Shown: positions 7,097 to 15,292 of the stretch, piece by piece | Layout of the letters: every line of letters begins with the position of its first letter | Numbering within the stretch: position 1 is the first letter of the stretch | IMG/VR virus record: IMGVR_UViG_3300042521_001938 | Location: 1-22,085 of that record | DNA from: a virus | DNA: 22,085 nucleotides | Direction: 5' to 3' (one strand) | The notes under the pieces: generated by a model | The model's input: the letters and a program-made list of their open reading frames with translations, nothing else | Told to the model about the DNA's origin: nothing | Database searches by the model: none | Position numbers and translations under genes: made by a program

Positions 7097-9562
7097 TCAA
7101 GCCGTCTCCAGTGCGGTAACTTTGTTTTCTAAAGTTTCAATGCGATCCACTGCTTCTTGAAGTGCTTTAATGGCCATCCAATACATTTGTTGTTCTTTAA
7201 CGCCGAGTTGATCAGGTTGGCTTTGTGTTGCTTTTTGGAATACTGTAATAACTTCCGGAGAAATTTCAGCAACCTGCTGAGCAATAACACCAAAATTTAA
7301 ATCACTTTCATTTGACTGATCTTTGTACTGATAGCTGACAATTTCCCACTGCTTTAAATGCTCCCACGTACTGTTTGCAGGTAAAATATTTTTTTTAAGA
7401 TTGATGTCAGAAAGATTGACGTTATTTGCTTGAAAATTTGCAATGCCGCCGTTAGATCGAATTGCAGCTCTTGTTGCTGCGTTATCTGTGCATAACAGAA
7501 AATCATTAACATTTCCGTTTGGAGCAGCGTTGTCATAAGCAATTAACAACCCATTACAATTTGACGCAGTACTATCTACATTGCGAAAGGCGCATCGATG
7601 GGAACCTTGCCAACAAAACTCGTGCGTTCCAATTGGAGCTACGCTTGTACCAAGTGCTAATGTCCCAATGCCAGTCAATCGCATGCGTTCAACACTTGTA
7701 GTTCCAAAAACAAGTGGTGTTGCACCGTTTGTAAGAATTAAACCAGTGCTTGTATTCTGGAACGTTAAAACTCCAAGGTTTGCGTTTGCTTGTCCACCAG
7801 TTGTGCCAGTTGCAGTTGATCCATACTGTGAGATCGCAGTGCCAATAAATGTAGATCCTGATGTGTAATTTTGTACCTGGGCTTCAATGCGTGCTTCACC
7901 ACCATTAGTCGCATTACGGCAAACAATACGATTACCGTCACCAATAACTTCAAATTTGTTTTCAGGACTACTCGTCCCAATTCCCACGCGGCCGGAGCTG
8001 TCGATGCGGAGGCGTTCCGTAGGACTAGCAGCGCCGTCGGCCGTAGTGGAGAACACTAGGCGGCCCGGCATGTCATTACTGCCAGGCGTTGCATCTACCC
8101 CCGCTACAATACTGGCTCCTGGAGTATCAAGGTCGGTGCCATCTGCACCGCAGAAGTAAATTTCTCCTAGTGTATCGCCGTTTTGAACAATAGTACTAGA
8201 GCCGTTAACACTACCACGGGATTTGCCCAGCATGAGCAAAGGGCCGGCTGTGCTCGCATTGTTGAGAATTATGTTTACACCTGATGATGCGTAACCTGTG
8301 CCTTCTGTTTGAAGAACCCCTGTTTGGCCATAAAGACTACGTGCCGTACTCGATCCCACCAGCAGCTTGCCGGAGCTGTCGATGCGGAGACGCTCAGCAT
8401 TCACTGTCCAGAGTGTTAATGCATTACTTTGATAACCTATGTATCCATTTGGGTCGACACTGTTAACAAAACGTAGATATAAATCCGCGTTAGACGTTTG
8501 AAATGTTGCGGGCGTAATTGCGCTACCAGAAACGTGCAAAGATGTGCTAGGACTACTAGTCCCAATCCCCACGCGGCCGGTGCTGTCGATGCGCATGGCC
8601 TCGAGCATCGTGCCGCCTGCATTATTAACTGAAAATTGCAAATAACCAGCATAGTTGGCTGATGTGGCATTTACTTTGCGGCCTGCTATTTGTCCAAAAG
8701 CGCTTGAGCCACCTCCGGTCTGGCTGACCCCACCTAGGCTGATTGCACCACCAGTGTCGGCAGCGAGTGCGCTGGATGTCCAAACACGGAGGGCATTAGA
8801 TCCGCCGCCGTTGTCGTTGATGGGGCTGGTAGCAAATCTGAGATCGAGCAGGCTTCCTGGGCTGCTTGTTCCGATGCCTACGTTGCCGGAACTGTCGATG
8901 CGGAGACGTTCGGTTGTACCGTCTGCAGTTCTAAACCGATGCTGGTTACTGTCAAAAACAGCTAAATTGGCAAGCGTTGGGTGCGAACCACCGTACAATT
9001 CAATGTTTGCGCCGTTTCCTGCGCCACCGAATATGGTTAAGTTTCCTGTACTGTTAGAACAATCAATAATTCGACTACCACGTATATTTACTCCAGCAAC
9101 ATCAACAGTTAGTGATGATGTGTCAAATGTGACTGTTTTTGTTCCATTAGAAGTAAAACCAGCAGACCCTGAAGAAAGACGGTAAAAACCTGTATCCGTA
9201 TCTTGATCAAATGTAATAGAGGGAACAGTTGCAGTGCCGTCAGGGAAATTTGCTCCAACGTTGATGTAATCTGCTCCCGCTAAAATAATGCCGAAAAACG
9301 TGGCTCCTCCAGCTGGAGCATTTTTAAATACAATGTCTGTTCCTACAAGCCTAAAACCTTCTGTTGCGGTGTCGTCGGGACGCAAAACAACGCCGTTAAC
9401 AGAAATCAAGCATTGTTGTGGGTTAATAGGAAACGGTACTGGAGAAGCTCCGCCGACCCTAAGTGGAAATGTTGTTGTGACTCCGTTAAAAGAAGCCCGA
9501 ATATCATCAATGTTTAAGTAGCTGCTATAGGCTGCTTGAAGATTGTTACCAAGATAGGCCAC
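7097..9562 (-). CDS. Tail fibre with C-terminal S74 intramolecular chaperone
   Basis: 821 residues from a GTG start at 9562. The N-terminus ('MAYLGNNLQAAYSSYLNIDD', then 'FPLRVGGASPVPFPINPQQC') is a virion-attachment type I know from cyanophage fibres. The middle carries at least five copies of an 'RLRIDSSGxVGIGTSSP' unit. The last ~106 residues are a Peptidase_S74 domain: 'LSDINLKKNI' with the probable self-cleavage Ser718, then 'FGVIAQQVAEISPE' and a final coiled coil ('RIETLENKVTALE'). In this family the chaperone trimerises the fibre and then cuts itself off. The protein should bind the host receptor. GC-rich repeat blocks alternate with AT-rich parts, suggesting recombination. Confidence 0.92.
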   Translation of the reverse strand: MAYLGNNLQAAYSSYLNIDDIRASFNGVTTTFPLRVGGASPVPFPINPQQCLISVNGVVLRPDDTATEGFRLVGTDIVFKNAPAGGATFFGIILAGADYINVGANFPDGTATVPSITFDQDTDTGFYRLSSGSAGFTSNGTKTVTFDTSSLTVDVAGVNIRGSRIIDCSNSTGNLTIFGGAGNGANIELYGGSHPTLANLAVFDSNQHRFRTADGTTERLRIDSSGNVGIGTSSPGSLLDLRFATSPINDNGGGSNALRVWTSSALAADTGGAISLGGVSQTGGGSSAFGQIAGRKVNATSANYAGYLQFSVNNAGGTMLEAMRIDSTGRVGIGTSSPSTSLHVSGSAITPATFQTSNADLYLRFVNSVDPNGYIGYQSNALTLWTVNAERLRIDSSGKLLVGSSTARSLYGQTGVLQTEGTGYASSGVNIILNNASTAGPLLMLGKSRGSVNGSSTIVQNGDTLGEIYFCGADGTDLDTPGASIVAGVDATPGSNDMPGRLVFSTTADGAASPTERLRIDSSGRVGIGTSSPENKFEVIGDGNRIVCRNATNGGEARIEAQVQNYTSGSTFIGTAISQYGSTATGTTGGQANANLGVLTFQNTSTGLILTNGATPLVFGTTSVERMRLTGIGTLALGTSVAPIGTHEFCWQGSHRCAFRNVDSTASNCNGLLIAYDNAAPNGNVNDFLLCTDNAATRAAIRSNGGIANFQANNVNLSDINLKKNILPANSTWEHLKQWEIVSYQYKDQSNESDLNFGVIAQQVAEISPEVITVFQKATQSQPDQLGVKEQQMYWMAIKALQEAVDRIETLENKVTALETA
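7966..8911 (-). repeat. GC-rich direct repeats in the tail fibre gene
   Basis: A ~45-bp unit, 'cccaatccccacgcggccgg' followed by 'agctgtcgatgcggagacg', recurs at about 7966-8016, 8548-8602 and 8858-8911. A shorter copy is at 8379-8395 and a degraded one near 7690. On the coding strand it spells 'RLRIDSSGxVGIGTSSP'. The near-identical DNA, embedded in a less GC-rich gene, offers homology for fibre-module exchange. Confidence 0.85.
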
Positions 9563-9618
9563 GTTTTTGAGTCACACTTATTGTTCTATTGTATTTGTGG
9601 TTGACGCAGGTCGCCGTG

Positions 9619-9963
9619 TTATGGCGTTTGCTCTAGATAGCTTACAGAAATATCCAGGGCACTTGAAGTATCCGCACGTGCTCGCAGGATGTCATTTGAA
9701 CTCAAGATAATTTTGTTACCGTTGATTAATTCAAGGGTAGAGCCGCCAGGAATAGGTGCGTTACGGATTAAGTAAACGTCGTCTCCGGTGCTTGTTACTA
9801 GATAAACATCTGCACTAGCACTTGATCCAACCTTATTGGAAATAAGAACGCTAAGAACTATAGACGTTGCTGTGGAGCCAATTGACAAAACGTTTGTTGT
9901 TGAGTTGCTTACCGCATCAGTAACCAAACTGGATTTGGTAGCCATTTTAAAAATATTGGCCAT
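9619..9963 (-). CDS. Small virion protein (hypothetical)
   Basis: 114 residues from ATG 9963, one base after the upstream TAA (TAATATG arrangement). The sequence is beta-rich ('TATSIVLSVLISNKVGSSAS', 'DDVYLIRNAPIPGGSTLELI', 'KIILSSNDILRARADTSSAL'). This pattern is seen in small phage tail or neck proteins of the 'virion structural' type, but I cannot place it in a named family. No membrane segment is present. It lies between two fibre genes in a tight minus-strand run, supporting a tail role. Confidence 0.75.
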   Translation of the reverse strand: MANIFKMATKSSLVTDAVSNSTTNVLSIGSTATSIVLSVLISNKVGSSASADVYLVTSTGDDVYLIRNAPIPGGSTLELINGNKIILSSNDILRARADTSSALDISVSYLEQTP

Positions 9964-9964
9964 A

Positions 9965-10369
9965 TTAGCTCAGAGCAACTATAAGCGCAAGGTTATCGGA
10001 AGAACTAAATCCTCCGGTTACAGAAAGATTTCCTGCGATAGATACATTACCTGGGATAGTAATTGCACCAGCCGCATCTGCTGTAAGTCTAGCAACTCCC
10101 CCAGTTACAATTGCAAATTGATCCGTGCCGGGGGAAATAAAACCTGTGTTCGGATCTCCAAAGAACTTTAACGCACAATTGCTTAAAGATCCTGGAAACA
10201 ATGCAGAGTTGTTTCCATTTTCAAGCATAAGCGGATATCCGCCAGCTTGTGTACCGTCGTGAACAACGCAAACATGTTTTGTTGTATCGACAGTAACTTC
10301 ACCGACAACACCAGTAAAATTGCTGGTTTCAGCTGTAGTGCCGCGTCGAAACTGTACTTGTGTTGCCAT
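9965..10369 (-). CDS. Tail fibre-like protein with 'RRGTTAE' N-terminal module
   Basis: 134 residues from ATG 10369. It begins 'MATQVQFRRGTTAETSNFTG' and continues 'VGEVTVDTTKHVCVVHDG', the short beta-hairpin module that opens many phage tail fibres and tropism proteins (Mtd-N-like). The second half has 'FFGDPNTGFISPGTDQFAIV' and 'NVSIAGNLSVTGGF', typical of fibre shafts. The protein is short, so it may be a fibre base or connector that binds a longer fibre. It is first in the minus-strand run below the plus-strand gene at 10470. Confidence 0.85.
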   Translation of the reverse strand: MATQVQFRRGTTAETSNFTGVVGEVTVDTTKHVCVVHDGTQAGGYPLMLENGNNSALFPGSLSNCALKFFGDPNTGFISPGTDQFAIVTGGVARLTADAAGAITIPGNVSIAGNLSVTGGFSSSDNLALIVALS

Positions 10370-10421
10370 TTTAGAACTTTAAACCGGGCGCACCGGTAGC
10401 CGCAAACTACTTCTGAAATTC

Positions 10422-10427
10422 ATTATA
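10422..10427 (-). promoter_or_regulatory. Candidate -10 promoter element for the fibre genes
   Basis: A perfect TATAAT on the minus strand ('cctataatg') lies about 50 nt upstream of the start of the gene at 10369, inside the only sizeable gap (10370-10469) of this region. No convincing -35 box is seen, so this is only a candidate. Confidence 0.35.
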
Positions 10428-10469
10428 GGTTGTTAAACACTTTAGAATAGGAGAAAAAGCAAGCTTCGC

Positions 10470-10721
10470 GTGGCACCTGACACAATTATTGCAATCTTAT
10501 CTGGTATCGCAGGTGCGGTCACTGGTTTTTCTAAGGCGTTGTCAAATTTTAATCAAAAAATCAATTCAAGGTTTGAGTCAATTGAGAAAGATTTGGACAG
10601 GCTTGAAGAGCGTGTTCTTCACGATTACGTTTTAAAAGAAGACTTTCTACGCGAAATTGAAGCCGTCCATAACAAGCTTGACAGAATTTTAGACTATCTC
10701 CTCAGTTTAAATAAAAACTGA
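10470..10721 (+). CDS. Small hydrophobic/coiled-coil protein, possible holin
   Basis: 83 residues from GTG 10470, the only usable start after the in-frame TAG at 10443. AGGAG lies upstream at 10449-10453, with a rather long spacing of 16 nt. Residues ~4-22 ('DTIIAILSGIAGAVTGFSKA') form one hydrophobic segment that could cross the membrane. The rest is a charged coiled coil ('FESIEKDLDRLEERVL', 'LREIEAVHNKLDRILDYLL'). It is the only plus-strand protein gene among the tail genes, and its TGA abuts the stop of the minus-strand gene at 10722 with no gap. The topology fits a small holin or antiholin for the endolysin encoded nearby, but this is inference. I recall similar proteins in other cyanophages. 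Confidence 0.8.
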   Translation: MAPDTIIAILSGIAGAVTGFSKALSNFNQKINSRFESIEKDLDRLEERVLHDYVLKEDFLREIEAVHNKLDRILDYLLSLNKN

Positions 10722-11147
10722 CTACACAGCCAACCAAGAAACTGTTGTGGAATTGTACATGAATAAACCAGGAACTAAATTGTCGTAGTGTAGCTGACCA
10801 TCAATAGGATTTGCAGGCTTGCCATTACCCCTGGAAGCAACAGCTTTTGGAGTTTGCCAGCTAGTCCCATCAAATAATTTATGGATGTAAGTACTAGATG
10901 TGTCTAACCAAGATTCACCTTTTGAAAATGAAACAAATCCTGCCGCTGGCGTATTGGGTGCAGTTGCACCAATGTAAGTAGGGCCAACTTTAATGAGCCC
11001 TGTTGAAGGCGAAGAAGTACTATCAGCGAAGAACAAACCTGGATCGCCAGAGTTGTAATTAATTGCAACTTCACCAGTACCTAATCTGATTGGGTAAGGG
11101 CGATCATAAAGAACATTAGAACGACGACCGAGAACTTGAATAGCCAT
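10722..11147 (-). CDS. Small fibre/virion structural protein
   Basis: 141 residues from ATG 11147, which begins 2 nt after the TGA of the 766-residue gene (a TTG 6 nt further upstream is less likely). The start 'MAIQVLGRRSNVLYDRPYPI' followed by 'LGTGEVAINYNSGDPGLFFA' is of the 'R...RP..LG.GE.A.N....GLFF' type seen at the N-terminus of phage tail fibres. Later segments ('GESWLDTSSTYIHKLFDG', 'PIDGQLHYDNLVPGLFMYN') fit repeated fibre hairpins. It probably acts as a fibre or fibre-adaptor subunit. It converges tail-to-tail with the plus-strand gene. Confidence 0.8.
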   Translation of the reverse strand: MAIQVLGRRSNVLYDRPYPIRLGTGEVAINYNSGDPGLFFADSTSSPSTGLIKVGPTYIGATAPNTPAAGFVSFSKGESWLDTSSTYIHKLFDGTSWQTPKAVASRGNGKPANPIDGQLHYDNLVPGLFMYNSTTVSWLAV

Positions 11148-11149
11148 AA

Positions 11150-13450
11150 TCAAACGTTAATGTACAATCCGGCATCAACCACTGCATCCTGATCGGTCAG
11201 CGGTGAGTAGGTGCTACAGTCAATTGTACTTGTAGAAGAAGCAGGGTCAACAGGATCCCCGTTTAAGTAAGAACCACTATCAACAAGACCTGACTCAAAA
11301 TTTTGATTGTAGTTGATTAAAGGTTGATTAAGCGTTCCAAATTTAATATCGTTTATAAGGGTAGGATCTACATTTAAAAGCTTGCTAAGCATTGAAATCA
11401 TACGGTTTGTTGTATTTAAAGGTTTACCACTGCGGTCTAATTGATTAGTGTAATCTTTTCGAATGTTGTCAGTTACCAACATAGTCAAAAGCTGCGGATC
11501 GTAATTTGCAACTTGTTGTGGTTGATTGTAATCACCAATAATAGGTTTGTTTCCGGACCACGGCATTCCTTTTTGTACAAGCATTAATCTTTCTGCTGCT
11601 TGTTTTAACTTCTCATTCTCTTTATCAAAGTTACGATAAAAAGTATCTAGATCGTCGCCAATAGGTTTATCACTTGGCTCAAGCAACCAGTTTGAAACAT
11701 ATTCATGTTCTCTTAAATTATTGACAGTGCAATAACCGCTAGTTGCATTGGAAAATGGGTAAACAATTACAAAACTGTCTTTGTTTAGAACACTTGTAAT
11801 TGTGTACTCGCCTGATATAGCAGAGCCGCTTGTAAAATCAAGTTGAATTTTAGTGTTTGCTTCTAAGCCGTGATCTGATGCATAAACTGTAACGTTTGGA
11901 CCGGTCTGAATATAACGTGCAGTTAAATCAATCTCCTGGTTTCCTTCATTGTGTTGAAGAGAAAACATTGCTGCATAAATGTGTTTGCACCAGCGCAACT
12001 GATAGTACATCAAGTTAGGATACGAGGTGCCTGCTTTATCTTTGTAATTTGGAAGTTGATAAAAATTGTTAATTGAAATATAACCTAAATCAGAAAAACT
12101 ACCTGGAATGTCTCGGGTATCGGTGATTGTGCCGTCTTTATTTTGGGTTTGACCTGGTTTTGTAGACGTAATTGCAGTTACAGGAAATTTTCTAGCCTGT
12201 ACTTCTTTGTACAAGTTATAACCAGAGCGACGAATGTAGTCTTGACAGCCGCACTGCCAACGTAATTCAGTTGTTAAAAACCTACCAACAGCAAAACCTC
12301 TGTGGGCTGGGACAATTGTTTCTGTAATACCGTTTGCAGTTCTTGCTCCATAGCTGTCGTCTCTTTGGAAAATAATTTCACTTGTTGTTACATCTACACC
12401 TGTAACGGTATATCCTACATAGTCATCGTACCTGTAACCGGGGATTAATCTGTTTAACGTCAAGTTACCAGAAGTACTGCCGCTATCAATTGTTGAAAAA
12501 GTAAGTTGAGTTGGCGTTATTACTGTAATCTCATATTGCCCAGAAGAAACAACTCCTCCAGTAATAGAAACAAAAACTTTATTTCCAGTTGACAACCCGT
12601 GCTGTGAAGAACAATTTACAGTAACAATTGAACCGGTTCTGGAGTAAGTTGAAATTACTCCTGGATCACGTTCTACAATTCGATCGGCAAGCCGTTCTCC
12701 TGCAAAAAGAAGGGCTGGCGTAGGCAAAAAACGAAGTTGTACTCTAGTTGAAACCCAACGAGTATCGTTAAATGTTGTTGAAAGGTAGTATTTTACAGTT
12801 CCACTTGTTGTTAGTGGAGAAGCCGAAGTCACCGTAAAAGTGTTTTGCGTTTTACTTACAACAGGAAGTGTTACGTCTAATGCGCCACCAGATTGAAAAT
12901 CAAGATAAACGTTTTCACCAACCAAAAACCCATGGTCACTTTTGGTTACTGTTATGGAAGTACCTACTTGAGCGTAGCTTGCGTTTATAACTTCTCCGAG
13001 ATAACGAACAGCAAGAATAGGTAAACCAAATTTGTAAAAACTAAATGAGTTGGTATCTCGCATACCAACAAACTGCCCGCCTGTTTCTTGATTTATTGAC
13101 GGAAAAGTAAATACACGCGCAGGGATAAATTCTCCAGGGTACTGTTGATATGCACAGTACACTCTGTAATCTCCTCTGGATTTTCGTTCTGATGCAGAAG
13201 AACCTAAAACACTTTGGGTTATTGCGTATAACTCGTAACCGCGTCTCCATCTGGCCCAAAGAGAATCTTGATCGTAGTACTTAATTCGACTACGAACTTC
13301 ATCTTTATCCGGCGTAAACTTAAACGGGTTTGCATCTAATGAATATGCAGGTGATTTCCGAAACTGTTTTGGATCTTCAAAACCACCAAAAGACTTTCCG
13401 TTGAAATTTAATTTAGCTGGATTTTTGAATCCGCTAGAATTAAAGGGCAT
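11150..13450 (-). CDS. Large virion structural protein with SWIM-like zinc signature
   Basis: 766 residues from ATG 13450. I recognise no named family. Three FCCH-like beta repeats are visible: residues 171-208 ('SDHGFLVGENVYLDF'), 281-320 ('SSQHGLSTGNKVFV') and 525-564 ('SDHGLEANTKIQLDF'). A C-x-C pair at Cys400/Cys402 ('WQCGCQDYIRRSGYNLYK') and a C-x-H pair at Cys488/His490 ('LRWCKHIYAAMF') match a SWIM zinc finger split by an 85-residue insert. The C-terminal third is Asn/Gln-rich and partly helical. It lies in the middle of the tail/fibre gene run, so a tail or baseplate location is likely. No catalytic motif is seen. Confidence 0.85.
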   Translation of the reverse strand: MPFNSSGFKNPAKLNFNGKSFGGFEDPKQFRKSPAYSLDANPFKFTPDKDEVRSRIKYYDQDSLWARWRRGYELYAITQSVLGSSASERKSRGDYRVYCAYQQYPGEFIPARVFTFPSINQETGGQFVGMRDTNSFSFYKFGLPILAVRYLGEVINASYAQVGTSITVTKSDHGFLVGENVYLDFQSGGALDVTLPVVSKTQNTFTVTSASPLTTSGTVKYYLSTTFNDTRWVSTRVQLRFLPTPALLFAGERLADRIVERDPGVISTYSRTGSIVTVNCSSQHGLSTGNKVFVSITGGVVSSGQYEITVITPTQLTFSTIDSGSTSGNLTLNRLIPGYRYDDYVGYTVTGVDVTTSEIIFQRDDSYGARTANGITETIVPAHRGFAVGRFLTTELRWQCGCQDYIRRSGYNLYKEVQARKFPVTAITSTKPGQTQNKDGTITDTRDIPGSFSDLGYISINNFYQLPNYKDKAGTSYPNLMYYQLRWCKHIYAAMFSLQHNEGNQEIDLTARYIQTGPNVTVYASDHGLEANTKIQLDFTSGSAISGEYTITSVLNKDSFVIVYPFSNATSGYCTVNNLREHEYVSNWLLEPSDKPIGDDLDTFYRNFDKENEKLKQAAERLMLVQKGMPWSGNKPIIGDYNQPQQVANYDPQLLTMLVTDNIRKDYTNQLDRSGKPLNTTNRMISMLSKLLNVDPTLINDIKFGTLNQPLINYNQNFESGLVDSGSYLNGDPVDPASSTSTIDCSTYSPLTDQDAVVDAGLYINV

Positions 13451-13459
13451 TGTCTTGCA

Positions 13460-14251
13460 TCAATAGTATCCGCCTTGGACACCTACATAGAAACCATTAG
13501 TTAGCGCAGTGGGACCGCTTACTGCTGCATAAAGAGCTTGTCCACGTTGCAACATTAAACCACGAATTTTAGGCGATGTCAGGCTGTTTGTACTTGTAAA
13601 GTTTGCGCCAGCCTGAGGAACTGGGTGGTTAATGAGAGGAAGAACGTTATTAGAGCTGAGGCTAAAAAACTGGTTATCGTAAGTTGCGGGGATGCTAGCA
13701 ACAAATAAAGGAAAGAACTGGTTTGTATTTGTAAGAGTTGCTGCGTTAACAAGATAGAAACAAAAGTCAAGTGGCAGGTAAGCATTGACATTACCGGTAA
13801 TTGGTCCTGAGACAGAGGCCGCTGTTGTGCCGGTAAAGGTTGTTAGAGTTACGGAAGTAACTGTAATAATTTCATCTGCTGGTAAGCTGCCAGAGCTGTA
13901 GCTGGTGTAATCCAGAACAACTTTTTGTCCAATCTGCGCGTTGTGACCAGCTGCAATTGTTACGGTAACTGTTGTTCCATTTGCAGAGTAAGTTCCCGTT
14001 GTTGGGGACTGCGCGTCAATAGCTGTGTTATTTCGTTTTGCGTATTGAAACCAAATTTCGTCAATGTATGCGCCACTGACAGATGTATCAGTTAGAGAGG
14101 AATCAACATCAAAAATTTTTGTAGCGTTGCCAACAGATGTCGGCACCAGTGTGGTAGAAAATGTTTGGCCCGAAGCAACAGTGACAAGAGTGCTTGTAGT
14201 TGCTGGACGATCAACCAGCATTGGTTGTTTATTTGAACTAGAAGACGACAC
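13460..14251 (-). CDS. Virion structural protein, beta-rich
   Basis: 263 residues from GTG 14251. The N-terminus is Ser-rich; residues ~90-145 hold one FCCH-like repeat ('GHNAQIGQKVVLDYTSYSSG', 'ITVTSVTLTTFTG') like those in the two large virion proteins. The C-terminus ('KIRGLMLQRGQALYAAVSGP', 'GFYVGVQGGYY') looks like a compact beta domain of the kind found in tail-tip or decoration proteins. No enzyme motif is seen. The gap to the next gene is 9 nt, so the two are probably co-transcribed. Confidence 0.8.
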   Translation of the reverse strand: MSSSSSNKQPMLVDRPATTSTLVTVASGQTFSTTLVPTSVGNATKIFDVDSSLTDTSVSGAYIDEIWFQYAKRNNTAIDAQSPTTGTYSANGTTVTVTIAAGHNAQIGQKVVLDYTSYSSGSLPADEIITVTSVTLTTFTGTTAASVSGPITGNVNAYLPLDFCFYLVNAATLTNTNQFFPLFVASIPATYDNQFFSLSSNNVLPLINHPVPQAGANFTSTNSLTSPKIRGLMLQRGQALYAAVSGPTALTNGFYVGVQGGYY

Positions 14252-14305
14252 TGCGTTTTACGTTTCTGATTTTTAGATTCTAGTCTAGGTCAACAGTTAT
14301 GGCAT

Positions 14306-14620
14306 TCAGTAGAGAAAGGGAACCCTGATTTCTGCTCTTCCTACATCAGGCAACGGCTCTGTGGATGGCGTACCAGTTGAGTTTATGAACGCTTGAAGGG
14401 CTTCTCCTGCCATACGCGCTTTACGAGGAGCGCCGGTCATTCCAGGCCCTGTACTGGTTGCAGATGGACGTTCGTAGGGAGGAGCGTTGCGGTTCAGTCC
14501 CAGGGTGTAGCCAAGTTTAAAGTCGCCTGGCCTTGCCACGGGAGGCTCATTTTTCCTACCCCAATCGTCTGGATGCTCCGTAGGCTGCACAAAACGATTA
14601 AAGCTGCTAAGACGTCGCAT
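14306..14620 (-). CDS. Hypothetical protein, Pro/Arg-rich
   Basis: 104 residues from ATG 14620, which touches the TAG of the M23 gene (TAGATG). It is rich in Pro, Arg and Gly ('RNAPPYERPSATSTGPGM', 'VGRAEIRVPFLY' at the end) with no clear fold, so probably partly disordered. It is unrecognised. The tight coupling to the M23 gene suggests it belongs to the same virion sub-complex. Confidence 0.7.
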   Translation of the reverse strand: MRRLSSFNRFVQPTEHPDDWGRKNEPPVARPGDFKLGYTLGLNRNAPPYERPSATSTGPGMTGAPRKARMAGEALQAFINSTGTPSTEPLPDVGRAEIRVPFLY

Positions 14621-15292
14621 CTATCCCAACCCAAATGAGGAATACACGTTGGAAGGAGCAGCAGCTGATGTCAGCATTTTATAGATGGAGTTAGCTGAAA
14701 GAGGCGACTCTTTTTGTTGCTGAAGGTTTTCTTCAATAAAAGAAGTAAGGTAGTCTTTAGAAGATTTTTGTTTTTTTGGTTGAACGTAGAAGTTGTATGT
14801 AACGTTTGTACCAAAAGCGTCAGTTAATTGAGTTTGAGGTTGCGGTTGAACAGTTGTTTGCTGTGTGGGTTGAAGCTGAGTTTCTTTTCCTCCTTTGGTG
14901 TGAAGAAGACGAACTTCGTATCCTTCTGGGGTTGTAATGCTTCCGTACCCTTTGCCAGGTTTAAAAGTTCCTGGGCCCTCCCAGAACAGCTGCTCTCCTC
15001 CTGCAATACCGTAATCAATGCCCTTGTGGTCTGTTGATGCACCAGCCGTAGGAGCGACCCTAGGGCCGTAACCAGAAGTAATTGCAAATCCCGGAGACCA
15101 CTTGTCTCCTTGTTGCCGATAGAGCGGTGTACGAGCAGATCCAATTTTTAAACGTTGTAAACCTGAGCGCCAAGTAGATGGATCAATATACTGACCGTCT
15201 TTAAGAACACGAACATCGAGATGTGGGCCAGTAGAAGGGAGAACGTCTTCTCCGCTTTTTGCTACATATCCGACGTGCATGCTGTTGGTCAT
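14621..15292 (-). CDS. M23 (LytM-type) metallopeptidase, motifs in permuted order
   Basis: 223 residues from ATG 15292, overlapping the upstream TGA (TGATG). It has the M23 zinc-site motifs in a changed order. First 'STGPHLDVRVLKDGQYIDP' (His24, normally the HLH near the family's C-terminus, here HLD), then 'ITSGYGPR', then 'DHKGIDYG' (His89, Asp93) and 'LLHTKGG' (His131). Normal M23 order puts HxxxD first and HLH last. M23 enzymes cut peptide cross-links in peptidoglycan. There is no signal peptide. Residues 162-223 form a tail module matching that of the neighbouring transglycosylase. By context it is a virion-associated enzyme for local wall opening during DNA entry. Activity is not certain because HLH is HLD. 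Confidence 0.85.
   Translation of the reverse strand: MTNSMHVGYVAKSGEDVLPSTGPHLDVRVLKDGQYIDPSTWRSGLQRLKIGSARTPLYRQQGDKWSPGFAITSGYGPRVAPTAGASTDHKGIDYGIAGGEQLFWEGPGTFKPGKGYGSITTPEGYEVRLLHTKGGKETQLQPTQQTTVQPQPQTQLTDAFGTNVTYNFYVQPKKQKSSKDYLTSFIEENLQQQKESPLSANSIYKMLTSAAAPSNVYSSFGLG

Noticed and set aside
7966-8911. Repeat array as a CRISPR
   Set aside because: Repeats are in frame within a fibre gene, unevenly spaced, and encode a known shaft motif.
8655-9185. Plus-strand open frame of 176 codons opposite the tail fibre
   Set aside because: A shadow created by the fibre repeats; Pro/Leu/Arg-rich with no fold.
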